Positions 1-7,252 of a stretch of DNA of 13,185 bases are shown piece by piece. Source of the DNA: Bifidobacterium breve (lineage in GTDB: Bacteria > Bacteroidota > Bacteroidia > Chitinophagales > Chitinophagaceae); the NCBI GenBank assembly GCA_943323935.2, contig CALPJR020000010.1, positions 1-13,185 of the forward strand, given 5' to 3'. Position numbers and translations under genes: made by a program. The notes below the pieces were generated by a model. That model was given only the letters and a program-made list of their open reading frames with translations, did not search any database and was not told where the DNA came from. Numbering within the stretch: position 1 is the stretch's first letter; every line of letters begins with the position of its first letter.

Positions 1-1133
1 GAAGAAAGTTCTACTGCAGCCACAATCGCCTCATCCTTAATTCGAACATGGTGATGCGTTTCATACCTTTCTTTTAAACCTCTTAAAATAGAAATCGCAT
101 CTTCTTTGGAAGGCTCATCAATCATGACTTTCTGGAATCTTCTTTCCAATGCTTTATCCTTTTCGAAAAACTTTTGGTATTCATTTAAAGTAGTTGCTCC
201 AATTGCCCTTAACTCTCCTCTTGCCAATGCTGGTTTCAAAATATTGGCAGCGTCCATGGCACCATCACCTCCACCAGCACCAACCAGTGTATGAATTTCG
301 TCAATAAATAAAATAATATCGCCATCACTACCTGTGACTTCTTTAATGACACCTTTTAATCGTTCTTCAAATTCACCTTTGTATTTTGCTCCGGCAATCA
401 ATAGCCCCATATCTAAAGCATAAATAATTTTAGACTTTAAATTTTCGGGCACATCCCCATTCACAATACGCATCGCCAACCCTTCTGCAATGGCTGTTTT
501 ACCAACACCAGGCTCACCCACTAAAATTGGATTGTTCTTGCTTCTTCTGGTTAGGATATGCAATGTTCTTCTTATTTCGTCATCACGACCAATTACAGGA
601 TCTAATTTCCCTTTGTTGGCCATCTCGTTTAAATTCTTTGCGTATTTATTTAGTGCTTGAAACTGAGTTTCTTGCGTAGCAGACTTTATTGTTTCACCCT
701 GTCTTAATTCTGTAATAGCAGTTTTTAGTCCTTTCTCGGTCAAGCCTGCATCTTTCAAAATTTTTGCAACAGCATCATTCACTTGAAGGATACCCACAAT
801 TAAATGTTCTACTGTAACAAAATCGTCACCAAAATCTTTCAATGACGCAGTCGCTTTTAATAAAACTGCATTCAAGTCTCTACTCAATGCAGAGGCAGGT
901 TCGCCACTTTGTTGTTTTGGTAATTTTTCAAATAATGCATCTAGTTTTTGTAAAACCCAGCTTGGTTGTACATTATTTTTTTTCAATAAAAAATCGGTTG
1001 GACTGTCTTTGTCTCCAAGAATCGCTTTTAATAAGTGCGCAGTTTCAATGTTCGCATGTTGGTTATTGTAAGCCAATTGCTGTGCAGCCTGAATGGCTTC
1101 CTGCGCTTTGATGGTATATTGATTTAAATTCAT
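1..1133 (-). CDS. clpB: ATP-dependent disaggregase ClpB, N-terminal 377 residues (runs off the left edge)
   Basis: Hsp100 chaperone of the AAA+ family. It works as a cytoplasmic hexamer with DnaK/DnaJ/GrpE to pull apart aggregated proteins. Visible parts: the N-terminal Clp repeat domain (about residues 1-145, beginning [14 protein letters not shown]), then the first AAA+ module with Walker A GEPGVGKT at 206-213, pore-loop YKGEFE at 251-256, Walker B ILFIDE at 274-279, sensor-1 region IGATT at 311-315 and the arginine pair R331/R332 (ALERRF). The Walker A lysine falls at 212, which is where I recall it in E. coli ClpB, so the ATG at 1131-1133 is a well-supported start. The ClpB middle domain and second ATPase module should lie beyond position 1. 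ClpC and ClpA share this architecture, but the spacing and N-domain look like ClpB. It is transcribed divergently from the small membrane protein at 1288. No CIRCE-type operator was seen upstream. Confidence 0.96.
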   Translation of the reverse strand, partial: MNLNQYTIKAQEAIQAAQQLAYNNQHANIETAHLLKAILGDKDSPTDFLLKKNNVQPSWVLQKLDALFEKLPKQQSGEPASALSRDLNAVLLKATASLKDFGDDFVTVEHLIVGILQVNDAVAKILKDAGLTEKGLKTAITELRQGETIKSATQETQFQALNKYAKNLNEMANKGKLDPVIGRDDEIRRTLHILTRRSKNNPILVGEPGVGKTAIAEGLAMRIVNGDVPENLKSKIIYALDMGLLIAGAKYKGEFEERLKGVIKEVTGSDGDIILFIDEIHTLVGAGGGDGAMDAANILKPALARGELRAIGATTLNEYQKFFEKDKALERRFQKVMIDEPSKEDAISILRGLKERYETHHHVRIKDEAIVAAVELS

Positions 1134-1164
1134 GATACTCGTTTTAGTATTTACTTAATACCCG

Positions 1165-1195
1165 CAAATAGAAAGCCACTCCTAGAATTCAGCAA
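1165..1195 (-). promoter_or_regulatory. Candidate Bacteroidota sigma-ABfr-type promoter for clpB
   Basis: On the minus strand, TTG (1193-1195) is followed after 20 bp by TCTATTTG (1165-1172). The latter matches the Bacteroidota -7 consensus TAnnTTTG at five of its six fixed positions. Transcription would begin around 1158-1161, giving a leader of roughly 25 nt before the clpB ATG at 1133. Consensus and spacing are established knowledge. Assignment to clpB is inference from position. Confidence 0.5.
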
Positions 1196-1287
1196 TTATG
1201 TCTTAATACTTGTTAAAAAAGTGTAATTAAGTCAGTCAGTCCTTCTTTTTTCTGCTAATTTTACATAAGATAACGAAAAGCATTACA

Positions 1288-1656
1288 ATGGCACTTAAAA
1301 GAAATTTATTCTTACCTCAATATGAACACAAGAGCCAACCACTGGCTTCATCTAGTGTTTACTATAGACGTGTTTTATCAAACCTTTTTAAAACGATTTG
1401 CATTTTAGGCGCATCCTTGATGATAGGCATCCTTGGTTATAAATTTTTAGGGCCAATGAGTTGGATAGATGCATTGCACAATGCCTCAATGATTTTAAGT
1501 GGAATGGGACCAGTTGTCACCATTCAAACCAATGCAGGAAAATTATTTTCTTCCTTTTATGCCATTTTTAGTGGTGTTGTTTTTATCACAAGTATTAGCA
1601 TACTGATTGCACCAACTGCGCATCGTTTTTTTCACTCAATGAATCTTGAAGATTGA
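1288..1656 (+). CDS. Small two-helix membrane protein resembling an ion-channel pore with an altered filter
   Basis: A 122-residue protein of unproven function. After a polar N-terminus (1-30) there is a first membrane helix at about 33-55, a short re-entrant-like segment (SWIDALHNASMIL, 58-70), the sequence SGMGPV at 71-76, then TNAGKLFSSFYAIFSGVVF (81-99) leading into a second helix to about 110. The order helix, pore helix, filter, T.xGKLF..fY, helix is the pattern of two-helix potassium channels. Here GMGPV stands where TVGYG would be, so potassium selectivity is not expected. I recall similar uncharacterised proteins with a GMGP motif in Proteobacteria, but could not search. The ATG start has no Shine-Dalgarno sequence, as is usual in Bacteroidota. 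Its stop overlaps the TTG start of queG (TTGA), suggesting co-translation. An alternative reading is an unrelated 2TM protein with chance similarity. Confidence 0.75.
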   Translation: MALKRNLFLPQYEHKSQPLASSSVYYRRVLSNLFKTICILGASLMIGILGYKFLGPMSWIDALHNASMILSGMGPVVTIQTNAGKLFSSFYAIFSGVVFITSISILIAPTAHRFFHSMNLED

Positions 1657-2588
1657 ACCAATTTAGGCATACTCAAATAATAAAAGACCTAGCCCTACAG
1701 CATGGATTTGATTTCTGTGGCATTGCGGAAGCTAAGGAATTAACCGAAGATGCATTTAGATTAGAGCAATGGTTGGCGAAAGGTTTTCATGGGGATATGC
1801 AGTACATGGAAAAACATTTTGATTTAAGAATCAATCCAAAAAAATTAGTACCTGGTGCAAAATCTGTGATTACTTTTTTAAAAAATTATTACCCAGAACA
1901 GGAACAACCAATAGGCTTTCCAAAAATTGCTAAATATGCATACGGTCAAGATTACCATGAAGTGATTAAGCTTTCATTGAATCAGATGCTGGATGCACTT
2001 CGACAAAAAATTGGGCCTATTGAAGGAAGGGGCTTTGTTGACTCTGCTCCAGTCTTAGAACGTTCCTGGGCTTGGCTTTCGGGTGCTGGATGGATAGGTA
2101 AAAATGGCAACTTGATACAACCTAAAAAGGGATCCTACTTTTTTATTGCTAGTTTGATTGTAGACCTTGAATGTGTTTACGACCAACCCATTGCAAAAGA
2201 TTATTGTGGCACTTGCACCAAATGTATTGATGCTTGTCCTACGCAAGCCATCCTGCCGAATAAAACAATTGAAGCCAATCATTGTATTAGTTACTATACC
2301 ATTGAATTGAAAAAACAAACTATTGAAACTGGTGCTGATAGAGCCTATCAAGACTGGGCATTTGGCTGTGATATTTGTCAGGATGTATGTCCTTGGAATC
2401 GATTTAGTCATCCCCATCAAGAAGTAAAATTCAAACCTATTGAAGGCTTATTGAACATGTCCAAAGATGCATGGCTCGAAATGGAAGAAACTAGTTTTAA
2501 AGCAAGGTTTAAACATTCCCCTTTGCTAAGATCAAAATTAAGTGGGATCAAAAGAAATATCGAATACTTAAAAGACCAAGGCCAATAA
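1653..2588 (+). CDS. queG: Epoxyqueuosine reductase QueG
   Basis: Catalyses the last step of queuosine synthesis, reducing epoxyqueuosine to queuosine at the tRNA wobble base. It uses cobalamin and two [4Fe-4S] clusters and acts in the cytoplasm. Visible: the family N-terminus with GFDFCGIA (18-25), the active-site aspartate block VDSAPVLER with D130, the following SGAGWIGKN (143-151), and a bacterioferredoxin-like double cluster with C185, C188, C191, C195 and then C211, C239, C242, C246 (CDICQDVCPWN). At 311 residues it is the short form, with little room for the C-terminal HEAT-like repeats of the roughly 380-residue versions. The start is TTG at 1653: an in-frame TGA lies at 1647-1649, and the next in-frame ATG (residue 49) would delete the conserved N-terminus. 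It converges on the SRPBCC gene with a 12-bp gap. Confidence 0.95.
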   Translation: MNQFRHTQIIKDLALQHGFDFCGIAEAKELTEDAFRLEQWLAKGFHGDMQYMEKHFDLRINPKKLVPGAKSVITFLKNYYPEQEQPIGFPKIAKYAYGQDYHEVIKLSLNQMLDALRQKIGPIEGRGFVDSAPVLERSWAWLSGAGWIGKNGNLIQPKKGSYFFIASLIVDLECVYDQPIAKDYCGTCTKCIDACPTQAILPNKTIEANHCISYYTIELKKQTIETGADRAYQDWAFGCDICQDVCPWNRFSHPHQEVKFKPIEGLLNMSKDAWLEMEETSFKARFKHSPLLRSKLSGIKRNIEYLKDQGQ

Positions 2589-2600
2589 CTACTGATGGAT

Positions 2601-3101
2601 TTATTTTAAAGCTGTATTATCAGATAAAATACAAGCTGTTAGATGTTGTAATTCTTCTTCCATTTTTGCACCTAAGACTTTCTCATTGAGTAGTGTCTGA
2701 AATTTTTCCCAAGGATACCATTTTACATGTTGCTCAAAAGACCAGTGAATCACATAAGTGCCTTCTTTTAAAGGCAGCCATTCTATTTGAACCTGATAAG
2801 GCGCTTGCCCAGTCGCTACCCAATTTAAAAGCACGGTACTATCGGTACTTGAAAGCATTTGTATTGTTTGGGTACCTACTTGTGCAATACTGTCCTGCAC
2901 CATTAAGGATTGGTCTTTCCAATCACTCATCCAGCCTTTCCAAGCGGATAAATCTTTCACACAATGTTGAATTTGTGACTTGGATGCATTGACTTCTACC
3001 GCCCTTGATGTAATGACCACCGAAGGAAATAAGCTAGCTATGGCAGTGATTAAAATGCTAATAACTAAAACACTTATCAAAGCAAAACGGATTAGTTTCA
3101 T
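2601..3101 (-). CDS. Membrane-anchored SRPBCC (START-like) domain protein
   Basis: A 166-residue protein with one N-terminal membrane helix (about residues 4-26, LIRFALISVLVISILITAIA) followed by a single domain that resembles the polyketide cyclase/SRPBCC fold. Support is the region of alternating strands (VNASKSQIQHCVKDLSAWKG, then TYVIHWSFEQHVKW) and a final amphipathic helix (EKVLGAKMEEELQHL). SRPBCC domains bind hydrophobic ligands; no ligand or reaction can be named here. The ATG at 3101 is preferred over a longer frame opening at 3137, because the longer version overlaps the permease gene, while the ATG sits one base after the permease stop (TAA-C-ATG) in the manner of a coupled operon. 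It is the third gene of the sppA-permease operon, which suggests an envelope-related role, but this is inference. Confidence 0.75.
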   Translation of the reverse strand: MKLIRFALISVLVISILITAIASLFPSVVITSRAVEVNASKSQIQHCVKDLSAWKGWMSDWKDQSLMVQDSIAQVGTQTIQMLSSTDSTVLLNWVATGQAPYQVQIEWLPLKEGTYVIHWSFEQHVKWYPWEKFQTLLNEKVLGAKMEEELQHLTACILSDNTALK

Positions 3102-3102
3102 G

Positions 3103-4206
3103 TTATTCCCATTTAAAAATTTTATATGCAGCAGCATACACTATGAAGATCCATACAAAGAGTATGGCAATTTCATTTCCAACTGAAAATAAATTTGCAC
3201 CCTCAAAAGCAATTTCACGCATGGCATTGTTAAAATGCGTTAGTGGTAAAATATTACAAAAAGGTTGTAACCATTTAGGGAACGCATCGATTGAAAAGAA
3301 AGTGCCCGCTAATAAAAATTGTGGTAAGGTAATTAAATTCGCAAAAGGAGGTATGGTACTTTCGTTTTTTGCCACACCACTCACAATAAAACCAAAACCC
3401 ATAAATAAAATCAATGCAATAAAACTAAGTGCCATGATATTTAAGAAAGTAATGAATCCATGTACAAGGGTGAAATTAAATGCAAAATGACCAATGCCAA
3501 TGATGATCACAGCAGTCATCAATTGAAAAATAACCCTACTCAAGGCCTCTCCTAAAATAATATACAAACGTCTAATAGGTGTGGCATAAAATCTTTTTAA
3601 AACCAATTGTTGTCTTAAATTAAAAAACAAAAAAGCCACGCCAAATACACCAGCACTTAATAAGGAAAATCCAAGTTGTCCAGGCAAAATAAAATCGATT
3701 GTGCGATAGGTTCTTCCTGGCACTTCAATCACTTCATTCTTAACTACTGCAATGGTAGGTGCATCTTTAAACTGAGTGGCATTGATATTTGCAATCACTG
3801 CATTTAAGATGGATTTTATTAGTTGAATATTTTGTGGATTAGCAGCAGCAGAACTTGTTAATTGAATTTGATAAGGCTGACTAGGATTTTGTGTTGGCTG
3901 GATATCAATTAAAGCTGTGATTCTTCCCTTGGCCAATTCTGCATTCGTGGTGGCTTGATCGGCCGTAACAAATTTTAATCCTGCTAAGGACTTTATTTTG
4001 GCATACACTGCATTGGTGGTATCCGCATTGGGTGCCAATGCGACTTTTACATTGATATTCCCACCACTACTTAAGAATCCAAATACTAAAATGAAAATAA
4101 GCGGGAATGCAATACTAAAAATAACTGCAGATGGGCTTCTCAAGATAGAGCGCAGGCTTGCTCTTGTAATAGCAAGCATCGCTTTAATTTGACTATATGA
4201 ATGCAT
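3103..4206 (-). CDS. ABC-2 type transporter permease
   Basis: A 367-residue integral membrane subunit of an ABC exporter of the ABC-2 superfamily (drug, lipid or polysaccharide export in known members). Topology seen: a cytoplasmic amphipathic start (SLRSILRSPSAVIFSIAFPL), first helix about 27-47, a large extracytoplasmic domain about 48-170, then five helices near 178-196, 224-246, 252-277, 288-306 and 344-363. LILFMGFGFIVSGVAKNES followed by PQFLLAGTFF and PLTHFNNAMR is typical of the family's C-terminal half. No nucleotide-binding subunit is encoded beside it: upstream is sppA (5-bp gap) and downstream is the SRPBCC gene (1-bp gap). Its ATPase must be encoded elsewhere. The substrate cannot be predicted. 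Confidence 0.9.
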   Translation of the reverse strand: MHSYSQIKAMLAITRASLRSILRSPSAVIFSIAFPLIFILVFGFLSSGGNINVKVALAPNADTTNAVYAKIKSLAGLKFVTADQATTNAELAKGRITALIDIQPTQNPSQPYQIQLTSSAAANPQNIQLIKSILNAVIANINATQFKDAPTIAVVKNEVIEVPGRTYRTIDFILPGQLGFSLLSAGVFGVAFLFFNLRQQLVLKRFYATPIRRLYIILGEALSRVIFQLMTAVIIIGIGHFAFNFTLVHGFITFLNIMALSFIALILFMGFGFIVSGVAKNESTIPPFANLITLPQFLLAGTFFSIDAFPKWLQPFCNILPLTHFNNAMREIAFEGANLFSVGNEIAILFVWIFIVYAAAYKIFKWE

Positions 4207-4211
4207 GATAC

Positions 4212-5969
4212 CTAAGGCTGTTTAACCACAAATATAGGCATTCGTGCTTGAGGGGCACCAACCATTTGTTGTACAGTTTTCAAATTTTGAAAAATCTGCC
4301 ATTGGCTTGCACCTATTTCAGATTCAATTGATTTGACCTTAACAAAATCTTTATAATCTTCAATTAAATCTTCGATAAAGGATTTTGATTCTGGATATTG
4401 CTTAATGCTATAGCCTTTTAGTTTCGCCATTTTAGCTGCAGAAGCAAGGGCATCATTTAATGTGCCAATTCTATCCACTAGTCCTACATTGATCGCATCA
4501 GAGCCTAACCAAACTCGACCTTGCGCAATTGAATCCACATAGTCCATTGATTTTTTCCTGCCCTTCGCAACCCTAGATTTAAAAGTGTGGTAGATACTGT
4601 CTACTCCAGCTTGTAGCATTTTTTGCTCCATTGTATTCAGAGGCCTTGTTGCTGATGGGGCATCTGCATAAGGTGCAGTTTTAACGCCGTCAAAACTAAT
4701 GCCTAATTTATTATTCATGAATCCTGAAATATTTGGGATCACCGTAAATACGCCTATCGAACCGGTAATTGTATTCGCGTCTGCGTAAATAGAATCAGCG
4801 CCGCATGCAATATAATATCCTCCAGATGCAGCGACATCTCCCATACTCACTATGACTGGAATCTTCCCTTTAATCAATTCTAATTCTCTCCAAATAATAT
4901 CACTTGCCAATGCACTTCCTCCAGGCGAATTCACTCTTAATACCAATGCATCAATAGACTCGTCTGCTCTAATTTTTTGAAGCAACATTCTAAAATCATC
5001 ACTTGCAATTGAACCTTTCACCCCTTTACCCATTACAATATCTCCGTCTGCATACACCACTGCAATTTTGCCAGCACCATTTCCTCTTAATGGTACCGAC
5101 TTCGCATACTCTTTTACAGAAACAAATGGAATATCGTTTTCTTTTACTCCTTTTAATTTTTTTGCAATCATTTTCTTCAATTGGTCGTCATAGATTAACC
5201 CATCTACCAAGCCATTTGACAAAGCATCTTGTGCTGATTGAATTTTTGCCTCATTTGCCATTGCTTTCAACTTTTCGGGTGCGATTTGTCTTGCACTTGC
5301 TACTGAATTGATGAAATGATCATATAAACCATTCAACCATACACCTGTTTGTTGCTTATTGGCATCCGACATTTTGGTATACCTAAAAGGCTCTGTGGCA
5401 CTTTTAAACTTACCCGCATAAAACACTTGCATCTCCACATCCAATTTATCCAACATCCCTTTTAAGAAAACAGTTTCTAATGAAAACCCACTAAACTCTA
5501 ATCCACCTTGAGGATGCGTATAAATTTGATTGGCTACATTGCCTACCCAGTAGCCTTTTTGAGAAATCGTTTCGCCGTATGCAAAAATAAATTTGTTACT
5601 TTTTTTGAAATCAACCAAAGCTTTTCTAAGTTCCTCTGAACTTGCGTACCCATTTGAATTTTGTTGGCACTTGATGTAGATACCTTTAATATTTGAATCC
5701 TTTTTTGCATGCTGAATCAACCCAATCACAGCTGTTAAGCTTGGTATTTTTCCTGTCCCTGGATTCATCAATTCAGTAAATGGATCTGATACTTCTTTTT
5801 CGGTGAAATTATCATTAAGGTCGATCACTAAAACTGCATTGGTTGGAACAGTCACTTCTACATCAGAAGAAAAAGCCGCCGCAAATCCAATTAATAGCAT
5901 CACACCACCAATTGAAAAAACAAATATTGCAAGTAATGCAGCGAAGAATGAACTAAAGAAGCTTTTCAT
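4212..5969 (-). CDS. sppA: Signal peptide peptidase SppA (67-kDa type)
   Basis: Membrane-anchored serine protease that degrades leftover signal peptides after they leave the translocon, facing the periplasm. At 585 residues it is the long, two-domain form. An N-terminal helix at about 4-32 anchors it. The first, non-nucleophilic repeat contains the general-base lysine K189 in GKFKSATEPF (186-195). The second repeat carries NSPGGS (347-352) and the nucleophile S382 in DVAASGGYYIACGAD, followed by ITGSIGV. These correspond to the Lys/Ser dyad of E. coli SppA (K209/S409), so the enzyme looks intact. It is first in a - strand operon with the ABC permease and SRPBCC protein, and divergent from folK. 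The start ATG (5967-5969) directly precedes the anchor. No promoter with both elements was found in the leader. Confidence 0.95.
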   Translation of the reverse strand: MKSFFSSFFAALLAIFVFSIGGVMLLIGFAAAFSSDVEVTVPTNAVLVIDLNDNFTEKEVSDPFTELMNPGTGKIPSLTAVIGLIQHAKKDSNIKGIYIKCQQNSNGYASSEELRKALVDFKKSNKFIFAYGETISQKGYWVGNVANQIYTHPQGGLEFSGFSLETVFLKGMLDKLDVEMQVFYAGKFKSATEPFRYTKMSDANKQQTGVWLNGLYDHFINSVASARQIAPEKLKAMANEAKIQSAQDALSNGLVDGLIYDDQLKKMIAKKLKGVKENDIPFVSVKEYAKSVPLRGNGAGKIAVVYADGDIVMGKGVKGSIASDDFRMLLQKIRADESIDALVLRVNSPGGSALASDIIWRELELIKGKIPVIVSMGDVAASGGYYIACGADSIYADANTITGSIGVFTVIPNISGFMNNKLGISFDGVKTAPYADAPSATRPLNTMEQKMLQAGVDSIYHTFKSRVAKGRKKSMDYVDSIAQGRVWLGSDAINVGLVDRIGTLNDALASAAKMAKLKGYSIKQYPESKSFIEDLIEDYKDFVKVKSIESEIGASQWQIFQNLKTVQQMVGAPQARMPIFVVKQP

Positions 5970-6067
5970 AATAAAGATTGATTTTGAAGAAATCTAAAAT
6001 AGCAAGAAAAAAATTAAGATTGCCTTGTAAAATTATGGATATTTGCGTTCATTTTCAGCATACTTCT

Positions 6068-6556
6068 ATGAACCATGTATACCTTATGATAGGCGGCAAT
6101 ATAGGGAACCGTTTGGCCAATTTAGAAAATGCTCGAAATAGCATTGACATAAAATGTGGGCCAATACAAATGCAATCCTCCATCTTTGAAACAGAAGCCT
6201 GGGGAATGAAAGACCAGCCTGCATTTTACAACCAAGCCCTTTGCATTGAAACCACAATGAGCCCCCAAGACTTAATGGCCATGCTCCTAGCAATTGAGGT
6301 ATCGATGGGTCGTGAAAGATTGATCCCCCTAGGACCTAGGACCATCGACTTGGATATCATTTATTTCAACCAAACAATCATTGATACACCTGGTTTGATT
6401 ATTCCACATCCTAGACTAGCATTGCGCAACTTTGTTTTGGCGCCATTGGTGGAGATTGCACCTGATTTTGAGCATCCTATCCTTAAAAAAACGAATATTC
6501 AGCTCTACAAAGACAGTACAGACAACTCTGTTGTGTATAAAAAAACCGACCTATAA
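6068..6556 (+). CDS. folK: 2-amino-4-hydroxy-6-hydroxymethyldihydropteridine pyrophosphokinase (HPPK)
   Basis: Transfers pyrophosphate from ATP to 6-hydroxymethyl-7,8-dihydropterin, the step before dihydropteroate synthase in folate synthesis. It is cytoplasmic. The protein is 162 residues, normal for a stand-alone HPPK. Visible: the opening VYLMIGGNIGNRLANL (pterin-binding N-terminus), SSIFETEAWGMKDQPAFYNQ, and the magnesium/ATP motif GPRTIDLDIIYF with both aspartates, then IPHPRLALRNFVLAPL. The frame is open further upstream to 5978, and an in-frame ATG exists at 6035. The ATG at 6068 was chosen because it places the conserved VYLMIGGN core three residues from the start, as in the family. 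It leads a + strand run with the nucleoside kinase (42-bp gap) and the MFS carrier. It is not fused to folB or folP here. Confidence 0.95.
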   Translation: MNHVYLMIGGNIGNRLANLENARNSIDIKCGPIQMQSSIFETEAWGMKDQPAFYNQALCIETTMSPQDLMAMLLAIEVSMGRERLIPLGPRTIDLDIIYFNQTIIDTPGLIIPHPRLALRNFVLAPLVEIAPDFEHPILKKTNIQLYKDSTDNSVVYKKTDL

Positions 6557-6569
6557 AGGATCCAGAACT

Positions 6570-6577
6570 TATCTTTG
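6570..6577 (+). promoter_or_regulatory. Candidate -7 element (TATCTTTG) for the nucleoside kinase
   Basis: TATCTTTG is an exact match to TAnnTTTG and lies in the 42-bp gap between folK and the kinase. Transcription would begin near 6582-6584, about 15 nt before the ATG at 6599. No TTG is seen about 20 bp upstream, so the -33 element is weak or absent. The match overlaps a TTG codon at 6575 that could otherwise be read as an extended start. This argues for the downstream ATG. Confidence 0.45.
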
Positions 6578-6598
6578 TCCGCAAGTATTAGAAGCATT

Positions 6599-7231
6599 AT
6601 GAAGCATCATTTTATAGCAATTGAGGGGAATATTGGTGCAGGAAAGACGACGCTATCACAATTGCTTGCACAACATTTTGATGCAAAGCTAGTTTTAGAG
6701 GAATTTGCGGATAATCCATTTTTGACAAAATTTTACGAGAACCCAAAGCAATACGCTTTTCCATTGGAATTGTTCTTTTTAGCAGAAAGATTCAAACAGC
6801 AACAAGAAATGGTTAAGTCCAATGACTTATTTCAAAATATCACTGTGTCGGACTATATTTTTACGAAATGCTTGCTCTTTGCAAAAGTGAATTTGCCGGA
6901 GGAAGAATTTAGATTGTACCAAAAAATGTTCGATGTATTTGTGCAACAATTAACGCCTCCAGATATTTTGATTTATTTACACGCTCCAGTGAACAAACTG
7001 CAAGGAAATATTAAGAAGCGAAATCGAAAATTTGAACAGTCCATCCCCGACGAGTACTTGTATAAATTACAAGAGACTTACACCAGCTATATCAAACAAC
7101 ATAATATCAAAACTATTTTTGTGGATGCTAGTAATGCAGATTTCTTGTACAACGAAAAGCATTTAAAAGTCATTACAGACGCATTGGATAAAGATTTAGA
7201 AGAAGGTCAACATTATTTTACACTACCCTAA
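6599..7231 (+). CDS. Deoxynucleoside kinase family protein
   Basis: Probable salvage kinase that phosphorylates a deoxynucleoside at the 5' position using a nucleoside triphosphate. It is cytoplasmic. Length is 210 residues. Visible: P-loop GNIGAGKTT (10-18), an acidic LVLEEFADNPFL block (31-42) where the catalytic glutamate is expected, LFFLAERFKQQQ (59-69), VSDYIF at 83-88, and the lid region KKRNRKFEQSIPDEYL (139-154). The family usually has a [DE]RS triad at the position occupied here by SDY, so the acidic residue is kept (D85) but not the following arginine. I recall this variant in other Bacteroidota but could not check. Base preference (dA, dG, dC or dT) cannot be read from the sequence. 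The ATG at 6599 is preferred over a TTG at 6575 that overlaps a promoter element. The MFS gene follows after 21 bp. Confidence 0.88.
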   Translation: MKHHFIAIEGNIGAGKTTLSQLLAQHFDAKLVLEEFADNPFLTKFYENPKQYAFPLELFFLAERFKQQQEMVKSNDLFQNITVSDYIFTKCLLFAKVNLPEEEFRLYQKMFDVFVQQLTPPDILIYLHAPVNKLQGNIKKRNRKFEQSIPDEYLYKLQETYTSYIKQHNIKTIFVDASNADFLYNEKHLKVITDALDKDLEEGQHYFTLP

Positions 7232-7252
7232 GTTCAACCTATTAATACTCTT

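Noticed and set aside
842..1111. Open frame of 89 codons on the + strand
   Set aside because: Lies opposite clpB, whose domain motifs run unbroken through the same bases.
1231..1240. GTCAGTCAGT tandem upstream of the small membrane protein gene
   Set aside because: Only about two and a half copies of a 4-mer; no sign of function.
2589..2600. Terminator between queG and the SRPBCC gene
   Set aside because: The 12-bp gap holds no inverted repeat.
5970..6000. TAGATTTC on the minus strand as a -7 element for sppA
   Set aside because: The last base differs from TAnnTTTG and no TTG occurs at the right distance.
6020..6045. Promoter for folK: TTG (6020-6022) and GATATTTG (6038-6045)
   Set aside because: Spacing is only 15 bp and the first base of the -7 element is wrong. 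Too weak to list.
5978..6067. N-terminal extension of FolK by 30 codons
   Set aside because: The extension is basic and unlike HPPK; the family begins a few residues before the MIGGN block, which fits the ATG at 6068.
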